The notes below the pieces were generated by a model. That model did no database searches. It was not told the origin of the DNA and saw only the letters and a program-made list of their open reading frames with translations. Of a DNA stretch of 37,584 nucleotides, positions 31,368 to 37,584 are shown piece after piece. The DNA lies in NCBI RefSeq assembly GCF_019024285.1, contig NZ_WMKZ01000037.1, positions 1 to 37,584 on the forward strand, written 5' to 3'. The DNA comes from Alkalihalobacterium elongatum. GTDB taxonomy: Bacteria; Bacillota; Bacilli; Bacillales; Bacillaceae_F. Position 1 is the first letter of the stretch, and each line of letters opens with the position of its first letter. The translations under genes were made by a program, and so were the position numbers.

Positions 31368-32552
31368 TTACTCCATATCCATAATTTCTTGAGGTAAAAC
31401 CCCACCTGCTTCAACAATCATATCTCTCCACAGTAGAGCCATCTCTTTTCCTGCATGACCTTGTCCTTCTAAATTCTCAATCCATTCAACCCAAGTGTCA
31501 ACTATAGCTTGACTAATAAACTCTCTTAATTCTGGATCTAGATCATTAAGGTGTGTGAATTCTCCACCCTTTTCCATTGTAGATTCTCTATTTTCATCAG
31601 TTTCATCTCTCGTCAAATTTGCACCATCAAAAATAATTTCATCTGCAGCTGCCTTAAATTTTTCTTGTACGTCAGCAGGTAATTTATCCCAAGTCTCTTG
31701 AGTCATTGCAGTATGACCAACAAAGTGACCAAAGTTAGCCCCTTCTACTGCATGTTTAATTAATTCATCAAAACCAAATGCCTTCCAGTCTGGAATGTTA
31801 TAGAAAAATCCGTCTAATGCGTTCCGGCTTAAGGCATCATATGCATCCGTGATTGGCATTGAAATAGCTGTAATTCCTAAGTTATCAGCTAAGATCTCAT
31901 GTACACGCGAAGCTGTTCTAAGTCGAATCGCTTCTGAGAAATCAGATGCACTTTCAATCTTTTGTCTTGTCGTTCCTAAAACATATGGCTCTGTTAATGG
32001 GTTAGCAAATGCAACTAATCCTTTATCAGCAAACTCTAGCTCATAATAAGTTTTGCCATCTTTTAAGTCACGATCACTATTCATCATATTTTGCATTGCT
32101 GTCGAGGCAATAACTGCATCTGATTCAAGCAATGGAAGCATTGTAACCTCTGAATATGGAAAACGTTGAGGATCATAAGGTGCCATGAATGTTAACGCAA
32201 TGTCAATTGTTCCTTGACGAAGAGCATCAAATTCCGTTCCTAAAGGTACAAGTTCCCCCGAAGTAAATGCTTCAAAGCTAATTGCACCATTTGTTTCGCT
32301 ATCAATTCGTTCCATTAAAGGTGTGAAAAATCCACGATCCCAGAAGTGTTTAGCTGTAACTCCAGAAGAAGCTCTTAGGCGCATTTCTTCAACAGCCTCA
32401 GTGTTATCGCCGCCAGCATCATTACCTTCTGACGGAGCCGATGCACCTTCATTACTTCCTCCACACGCAACAAGTCCTAATGCCATTGTTGCAGCGACTG
32501 CAGCACCAACGACTGGTTTCATCAGTTTTTTCATTCTTTTCATCTTTTTCAT
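31368..32552 (-). CDS. TRAP transporter substrate-binding lipoprotein (DctP type)
   Basis: A 394-residue extracytoplasmic binding protein. A basic N-terminus (MKKMKRMKKLMKPVV), a hydrophobic stretch and lipobox GLVAC lipidate Cys30. An acidic Gly/Ser linker follows. The mature domain has the DctP family features GELVPLGTEFDALRQGTIDI, RLRTASRVHEILADNLGI, and the SRNALDGFFYNIPDWKAFGF region. It captures the substrate for DctM/Q. The ligand is unknown. The Arg of RLRTASRV is the residue that usually binds a carboxylate in this family. It is first of the three TRAP genes. Confidence 0.92.
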   Translation of the reverse strand: MKKMKRMKKLMKPVVGAAVAATMALGLVACGGSNEGASAPSEGNDAGGDNTEAVEEMRLRASSGVTAKHFWDRGFFTPLMERIDSETNGAISFEAFTSGELVPLGTEFDALRQGTIDIALTFMAPYDPQRFPYSEVTMLPLLESDAVIASTAMQNMMNSDRDLKDGKTYYELEFADKGLVAFANPLTEPYVLGTTRQKIESASDFSEAIRLRTASRVHEILADNLGITAISMPITDAYDALSRNALDGFFYNIPDWKAFGFDELIKHAVEGANFGHFVGHTAMTQETWDKLPADVQEKFKAAADEIIFDGANLTRDETDENRESTMEKGGEFTHLNDLDPELREFISQAIVDTWVEWIENLEGQGHAGKEMALLWRDMIVEAGGVLPQEIMDME

Positions 32553-32622
32553 CTTTAAACCCCCCGTATGTTTTTAATTACACCTTAATCGTTTCACTTT
32601 TTATTAAACTAGCAATCTAAAA

Positions 32623-34140
32623 TTAAATTGCTTCTGTGGAACTTCTTAATTCTGTTTTCAATACTTTTCCACTAGCATTTCTAGGAAGCGCTTCAACAAA
32701 TTCTATTTCTTGAGGCACTTTATACTTAGCTAGTCGATCTTGACAATATTTTAAAATGGTAGCTTCGTCTATTTGCATATCTTTTTTCCTTGCTACGTAT
32801 GCTTTAGGAACTTCACCTAGTACTTCATGTGGTACCCCAATAATAGCCGCTTCTAAAATTTCAGGAATTTCATAGAGAACTTCCTCAACTTCAACAGGAT
32901 AAATATTTTCACCACCGCGTATGATCATATCTTTCTTTCGATCTACGATATAGAGCAACCCATCTTCATCTAAGCGGCCGAGATCACCGCTATAAAGCCA
33001 TCCATTTTTTATTGTGTCTCTAGTTGCCTCTTCATTCTTTAGGTAGCCCTTCATGACATGTGGACCTTTTACAATAATTTCCCCAACTTTTCCAACGGGT
33101 AAATCTTCCCCATACTCATTGACAACTCGAACCTCACATTGAGGTAATGCTTCACCAACTGATCCTACTTTAGTTAAAGCATGTTGATCTTTTAATGTTG
33201 TAGCACCAGGAGAATTTTCTGTTTGTCCATAAATGTTTTGTACTTGGACTTTTGGAAAAATATCCTTTACTCGTTTAATTAATTCATATGGCATAGGGGC
33301 TGCACCGTAAGTGAGAAGTCGTAAATTGGGTAATGACGCTGCTTGTAAACTCGGTGTTGTTAAGAGAATACTGTACATAGCTGGAACTCCAAAGAAGATC
33401 GTAATATTCTCTTTCTCCATCGTTTTTATCGTTTGTTCTGGAGAAAAGCCTTCTTCTATAACAACAGTTCCTCCAGCGTATATCGTTGGTACTGAAAACA
33501 CATGGGCTGCAGCACAATGGAATAGCGGTGCAACAATTTGCATACGGTCCTTATTCGTTATTTCCATTGATTCTGTATGAATTTGAGCAATTGATAGAAC
33601 ATTTTGATTTGTTAACATTACACCTTTAGGTCTTCCAGTTGTACCAGATGTGTAAAAGATTACAGAAGTATCATCTTCTTCTCGTGAAACTTCATTGACT
33701 TGTCGATCTTGTCCAGAAATGATGTCCTCTAAACGATTAGAAGTGTTTTCATAACCAGTTGTAAGAGTATCTTTAATTGCTTTTAAGTTAGGTAGGATTT
33801 CAAGAACTGTTTCTTCAAATCGTTGATCGTATATAATTCCTTTTGCTTCTGAATGGTTTAAGATATATTCGATCTCCCTTGGAGCTAGTTTCGTATTAAT
33901 TGGTAATACCGCAAATCCACCAATCTGACACGCATAATAGGAAGTTAAAAAATAATCGGAATTAGGTAAAACTAGCGCAACAATATCATCCTTACCATAT
34001 CCTAATTCCTGAAAATACCCTGCAAGTCTCTCTGCTTGTTTTAAAAATTGCTCATAAGTAGTTTCTCTTCCTAAGTATGATGAAATGATCGCATCTGGTT
34101 GACGTTCTACAGTCTCTTTTAAATGCTCTGCAATAAACAT
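32623..34140 (-). CDS. Acyl-CoA ligase (long/medium-chain fatty acid-CoA synthetase family)
   Basis: A 505-residue ANL-family adenylating enzyme. It has P-loop motif FYTSGTTGRPKGVMLT near residue 175, QNIYGQTENSPGATT, GWLYSGDLGRLDEDGLLYIV with the conserved Asp, then IIRGGENIYPVEVE, and the catalytic Lys of NASGKVLKTELR near the C-terminus. It activates a carboxylate to its CoA thioester with ATP. The length fits the FadK/YngI-type group. It is upstream of the TRAP genes, 70 bp from dctP. A cre-like site lies at 34173 in its leader. Substrate unknown, probably the acid imported by the TRAP system. Confidence 0.9.
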   Translation of the reverse strand: MFIAEHLKETVERQPDAIISSYLGRETTYEQFLKQAERLAGYFQELGYGKDDIVALVLPNSDYFLTSYYACQIGGFAVLPINTKLAPREIEYILNHSEAKGIIYDQRFEETVLEILPNLKAIKDTLTTGYENTSNRLEDIISGQDRQVNEVSREEDDTSVIFYTSGTTGRPKGVMLTNQNVLSIAQIHTESMEITNKDRMQIVAPLFHCAAAHVFSVPTIYAGGTVVIEEGFSPEQTIKTMEKENITIFFGVPAMYSILLTTPSLQAASLPNLRLLTYGAAPMPYELIKRVKDIFPKVQVQNIYGQTENSPGATTLKDQHALTKVGSVGEALPQCEVRVVNEYGEDLPVGKVGEIIVKGPHVMKGYLKNEEATRDTIKNGWLYSGDLGRLDEDGLLYIVDRKKDMIIRGGENIYPVEVEEVLYEIPEILEAAIIGVPHEVLGEVPKAYVARKKDMQIDEATILKYCQDRLAKYKVPQEIEFVEALPRNASGKVLKTELRSSTEAI

Positions 34141-34172
34141 GAGTAAAATTCCCCTTTCAAGCCTAAAAATTT

Positions 34173-34186
34173 TGTAAGCGCTTAAC
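34173..34186. promoter_or_regulatory. cre-like (CcpA) site upstream of the acyl-CoA ligase
   Basis: TGTAAGCGCTTAAC matches the CcpA consensus TGWAAGCGYTWNCA at 12 of 14 positions, with the palindromic AAGCGCTT core. It sits 33 bp before the ligase start, where it could repress by roadblock when sugars are present. Confidence 0.5.
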
Positions 34187-34364
34187 TTTTATAGTAGATT
34201 AAGTGATTTAAACTTCAGAAAGTTCTGAATGTTAATGAGGAAAGTATTCCTTCTGACCCTAAAGCTAATTTTATCTGAACAAAAAGTAGTAAACATCACC
34301 CGAAAGTGTGAAAATTTACATTACCTAGTACCTATGAAACTTCGTTTTTGATAGTAGGTGTTAC

Positions 34365-34949
34365 TTATTTAAGTAGTTTTAGTAAGTAGTCCGTATATAT
34401 TTCTATAATCTCCTTCTTGCTTTTCTTGCCTTCAGGTAAATACCACTGTTGGATCCAATTTAATGCCCCTAGTATCATCATTCTCGCCATCTTTATTTCT
34501 TCAATTTTAAATTCACCATTATCTATTCCTTGTTGAATAATTTCGTCAAAAATATTTGCATACTTTTGACGTTTATCAAGTATAGGAATGAGACGTTTTT
34601 CAGTAAATGTATGTTGTGGCTTAATAATCATATTAAATGTTTCTTTTTCTGTAATTGCAAATTCAACATGAACTTCAACAGCTTTTCTAAATTTCTCTGT
34701 AGAAGAAACATTACTCGTTAAGTAATCCTCTAATGTTTTGATTGCTGAAGATAAAATTAAGTCGTGACAATGATAGACTAAGTCATCCTTGTTCTCAAAA
34801 TAGTAGTATAATGCTCCCTTAGTCATTAGTAACTCCGCAGCTATGTCTTCCATTGTTGCCCCGTGATATCCTTTTCTTGAAACTATTTTTGCTGCAGAGC
34901 GAATGATATCTTCTTTTTTCTTGGCTGTTTTAATTTCTTTAAACCCCAT
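34365..34949 (-). CDS. TetR/AcrR family regulator
   Basis: A 194-residue repressor. The N-terminal HTH spans IIRSAAKIVSRKGYHGATMEDIA, then LLMTKGALYYYFENKDDLVYHC (residues 15-60). The C-terminal ligand domain includes MARMMILGALNWIQQWYLPEGK, like acyl-CoA-responsive TetR regulators (FadR/PksA groups). It lies between the acyl-CoA dehydrogenase and ligase genes on the same strand, so it probably controls this catabolic block in response to an acyl-CoA. I did not find a clear palindromic operator. Ribosome site AAAGGAG. Confidence 0.88.
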   Translation of the reverse strand: MGFKEIKTAKKKEDIIRSAAKIVSRKGYHGATMEDIAAELLMTKGALYYYFENKDDLVYHCHDLILSSAIKTLEDYLTSNVSSTEKFRKAVEVHVEFAITEKETFNMIIKPQHTFTEKRLIPILDKRQKYANIFDEIIQQGIDNGEFKIEEIKMARMMILGALNWIQQWYLPEGKKSKKEIIEIYTDYLLKLLK

Positions 34950-34981
34950 TTAGTCGCTCCTTTACACTTTATAGTTTCATT

Positions 34982-36130
34982 CTATAACTCTAATTGTTTA
35001 GCTATAATCGTCTTCATGATCTCTGTTGAACCTGCATAAATAGAAGCGACAGGTATATCACGGTATCTACGTGCGATTTCATACTCCTCCATATATCCAT
35101 ATCCACCATGTAATTGTAGACATTCTGAGGCTACTCGTTTTGCCATTTCACTTATCCACCACTTGGCCATGGACACTTTTTTCGTGATGTCTTCTCCATC
35201 CATATGTCGAACAATTAAATCATCTAGGAATGTCCTTCCGATTTCAATTTCTGTAGCCATCTCTACAATCTTAAATTGTGTATTTTGGAATTTGCTTATT
35301 GATTTTCCAAAAGCCTTTCTGTTTTTCACATAATCGATTGTAATTTTTAACATTTCTTCGGCTTCAGTTTGACACTGGATAGCTACAACAAGCCTTTCCT
35401 GTTGTAATTTTGTCATTAAATATGAGAAGCCTTTTCCTTCTTCACCTAAAAGATTTGCTACAGGAACCTTCGCATCTTCAAAGATTAATTCCGCTGTATC
35501 ACCACTGTGCATTCCAATCTTATCTAATTTTTTCCCTCGTGAAAATCCTGGAGTATCACGTTCAACAACTAATAAACTTACTCCTTTATACGCTGGATTA
35601 GCTTTTAGATCTGTTTTACATACAACGATGACTAAATCCGCATGAATACCATTCGTTATAAATGTTTTTTCTCCGTTTAAAATATAGTGATCACCATCTC
35701 TTACAGCTGTCGTTCGGATTCCCGCAAGATCAGATCCTGCACCAGGCTCCGTCATTGCTACCGCTGTAATTAGGTCTCCTGTAATACATCCTGGAAGCCA
35801 ACGTTGCTTCTGCTCTTCACTACCATACGAAGAAAAATACGGGGTTACGATATCATTGTGTAAACAAATCCCACTAGATACTCCTTGACCTACCTTCTCT
35901 AGCTCTTCATTCAATATGACAGAATAACCAAAATCAGCATTAAAGCCTCCGTAACTTTCATCGATCCAAGGACAGAGAAAACCATTCTCCCCCATTTTTC
36001 TCCAAAATTGACGAGGGATTTCTCTATCTTTCTCCCATTGTTCAAAGTGAGGATATGCTTCTTTTTCTAAAAATTTTCGTAACGTGCTTCGGAAAATACG
36101 ATGTTCTTCTTGAATATATTTATTGGCCAA
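34982..36130 (-). CDS. Acyl-CoA dehydrogenase (LCAD/IVD-like)
   Basis: A 382-residue FAD enzyme. Signature MTEPGAGSDLAGIRTTA (126-142), LNGEKTFITNG, and C-terminal QLHGGYGYMEEYEIARRYRD are complete. At the usual catalytic position it has Ala366 (IYAGSTEI) where medium- and short-chain enzymes have Glu. A Glu in QQERL (E245) matches the relocated base of long-chain and isovaleryl-CoA dehydrogenases. It oxidises acyl-CoA to enoyl-CoA, passing electrons to ETF. TTG start, 8 nt after AAGGAGG. First gene of the minus-strand block, 32 bp before tetR. Confidence 0.92.
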   Translation of the reverse strand: MANKYIQEEHRIFRSTLRKFLEKEAYPHFEQWEKDREIPRQFWRKMGENGFLCPWIDESYGGFNADFGYSVILNEELEKVGQGVSSGICLHNDIVTPYFSSYGSEEQKQRWLPGCITGDLITAVAMTEPGAGSDLAGIRTTAVRDGDHYILNGEKTFITNGIHADLVIVVCKTDLKANPAYKGVSLLVVERDTPGFSRGKKLDKIGMHSGDTAELIFEDAKVPVANLLGEEGKGFSYLMTKLQQERLVVAIQCQTEAEEMLKITIDYVKNRKAFGKSISKFQNTQFKIVEMATEIEIGRTFLDDLIVRHMDGEDITKKVSMAKWWISEMAKRVASECLQLHGGYGYMEEYEIARRYRDIPVASIYAGSTEIMKTIIAKQLEL

Positions 36131-36255
36131 ATTGTAGCCCTCCTTTTTAAAAATTTTTATAAATGAATACTAACACTTATTGAATTTTCAAAAAATCACC
36201 CATAAGGGTGAATTTAGGTTCAGTATTTAAAATTTAAACAAGATTCAAAAAAGTC

Positions 36256-36283
36256 TGGACATTTCATAAATCTTTATTATAAT
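36256..36283 (+). promoter_or_regulatory. Putative sigma-A promoter of the LuxR-type gene
   Basis: TGGACA (36256-36261), 16-bp spacer, TATAAT (36278-36283), about 100 bp before the start codon. Confidence 0.5.
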
Positions 36284-36390
36284 AAGGTTTAACTAACCCT
36301 TTCTCACACTAAATATCCATTTACATAACAACAAAATCAATTTGTTTTCAATTTTTAAAGTAAGTTTATTTTTTATAGGAGGTGAGCCTT

Positions 36391-37425
36391 TTGCTAAAAA
36401 CGGAAGATTATGAAAAACTTCTAAAGTTTGTTTCTCTTATTCAGGAAAATAATGAGGAATATTACGTCACCATTTTAGAAGCTATAAAAAACGTACTTGG
36501 TTATAACAACTTATCATTATTTATTAACGATAGCTATTTACAAAGAACTACTACACTTTATATGGATAGTAAAGTAATAGAGGCAAGCAAGAGGCATTAT
36601 TATCGATTAGACCTTTTAAACAAAAAGAAAATCCAAAATAAACACATACTTACTATTGAAGACATACTATCCTATACACCTTTTCAAAATAGTGAATACC
36701 ACCTCAATCTCCAAGAAAAGAATAAACAGTACTACACTGTTTTTATACCGTTAAAATGGGGAAATCGAGTAATTGGCCTTATTGGAATTCATAAGTCACT
36801 TTGCTCTGGTGATTACTCCTCTAATGAAATACAAATTCTTGAAAGCGCATCCAAATTTATTTCTACAAATTTAAAACGACACTTGGAATTTAAACAATTA
36901 CAATATTCAAAGTCAATGTTAACGAATTCCATGAGTGAACTTCCTATCGGTGTAATAGTAGTAGATAAAAGCTTCTCCATACTTTATAGTAATGAAGTTG
37001 CGATAAAATATTGCTCTAATTTAAACCATACCGACAAAACCAACCCACTCACTAAAGTAAAAGACGCTGTATTAGCAAGGATCAACTCTGATAACTTAGA
37101 TGAACTAAACTTAACTATTGGAGATCTCTCATTTAAAATAAACACACATGAAACTTGGGATATAGCGGAGCAACACTTTACTATTTATATTCATTCAGAA
37201 ATGAAACAAAATGAAGATCCTATAAAAAAGGCAACACTTGCGTTTGGGTTGTCTAAAAGAGAATCTGAAATTATCGCTCTTATTTCCAAAGGTTACAGTA
37301 ATAACGATATCGCTAATAAGCTCTTTTTAAGTATTAATACCGTTAAAACACACCTAAACAATATCTTTAATAAATTAGGTGTCAATAACAGAACCTCTGT
37401 CATTCACAAGATTTCTGCAAGTTAA
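36391..37425 (+). CDS. LuxR-family transcriptional regulator with GAF/PAS-like sensor
   Basis: A 344-residue regulator. Residues 1-165 look like a GAF sensor (YTVFIPLKWGNRVIGLIGIH). Residues 175-265 are PAS-like (ELPIGVIVVDKSFSILYSNE). The C-terminus is a LuxR HTH, LSKRESEIIALISKGYSNND and then INTVKTHLNNIFNKLGVNNR. No response-regulator receiver domain is present. The frame opens at GTG inside AGGAGGTG. The TTG 8 nt on gives MLKTEDYEKLL. It is divergent from the acyl-CoA block and likely regulates it, as an activator paired with the TetR repressor. The signal is unknown. Confidence 0.87.
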   Translation: MLKTEDYEKLLKFVSLIQENNEEYYVTILEAIKNVLGYNNLSLFINDSYLQRTTTLYMDSKVIEASKRHYYRLDLLNKKKIQNKHILTIEDILSYTPFQNSEYHLNLQEKNKQYYTVFIPLKWGNRVIGLIGIHKSLCSGDYSSNEIQILESASKFISTNLKRHLEFKQLQYSKSMLTNSMSELPIGVIVVDKSFSILYSNEVAIKYCSNLNHTDKTNPLTKVKDAVLARINSDNLDELNLTIGDLSFKINTHETWDIAEQHFTIYIHSEMKQNEDPIKKATLAFGLSKRESEIIALISKGYSNNDIANKLFLSINTVKTHLNNIFNKLGVNNRTSVIHKISAS

Positions 37426-37514
37426 TAAATCATAGGTTTTTACCTAGCTAAAGTTTCCGTGTGTAATTTTACACCCACTGTTAAGTGCACTGGATTCCTA
37501 AATAACAAAAAGAG

Positions 37515-37581
37515 GCTGGGACAAAACCCAGTAAATAAAAAATAGAGTGGCATTCACCCTAATGAGGGTGAGTGCCACTCT
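37515..37581 (+). terminator. Inverted repeats after the LuxR-type gene
   Basis: CTGGG-acaaaa-CCCAG (37517-37532, in an AAAAAGAGGCTGGGACAAAA context common between genes in Gram-positives) is followed by 17-bp arms 37544-37560 and 37565-37581 with a 4-nt loop and one G-U pair. The larger hairpin with its T-run probably terminates the LuxR gene transcript. The window ends here. Confidence 0.7.
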
Positions 37582-37584
37582 TTA

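Overview
The window comes from a low-GC, endospore-forming Bacillaceae chromosome. It has strong AGGAGG-type ribosome sites with frequent TTG/GTG starts, sigma-A promoters, spore-coat (CotF-like) and CsgA-like spore genes, and an appDFABC-type operon order. I see no phage, transposon or CRISPR.

Left part (about 0.6-12.2 kb): a large zinc-starvation locus. Five COG0523/CobW-type GTPases, one a clear ZagA (YciC), lie with a thioredoxin-like [2Fe-2S] ferredoxin, a FeoB-like membrane protein that has no G domain, a flavin oxidoreductase with a Cys-rich tail, zinc-independent GTP cyclohydrolase FolE2, a second SufU, and the zinc-free form of ribosomal protein S14. Sites like the Bacillus Zur operator (TCGTAATnATTACGA) precede most transcription units: 3497, 5652, 8062, 9670 and 10666, with weaker ones at 1693 and 8169. 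The logic appears to be sparing zinc (S14, FolE2), handling zinc (CobW GTPases) and perhaps importing it (FeoB-like gate protein). A Fur-type box, an IDEAL-domain protein and a DUF1540 miniprotein are interleaved.

Middle (12.2-25 kb): a membrane-anchored phospholipase-D-like protein; an appDFABC-type oligopeptide ABC transporter on the minus strand; a cold-shock protein with a long leader; asparagine synthase; a 57-residue homing-endonuclease-repeat miniprotein; an ArsR/DUF2087 regulator with a perfect 15-bp inverted-repeat operator; and an M24 peptidase.

25.1-28 kb: a probable unannotated non-coding RNA (promoter 25135-25163, terminator near 25442), a ketopantoate reductase, a tandem-motif His/Cys-rich protein, a tRNA-like RNA gene without a normal anticodon loop (27233-27316), and csgA with a 52-residue partner.

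Right part (28-37.5 kb): a carboxylate/acyl-CoA catabolic block on the minus strand. It holds a TetR regulator, acyl-CoA dehydrogenase, acyl-CoA ligase, a TRAP transporter (DctP, DctM, DctQ) and a thiolase, flanked by a divergent LuxR-type regulator. The likely job is uptake, CoA activation and beta-oxidation of an unidentified organic or fatty acid.
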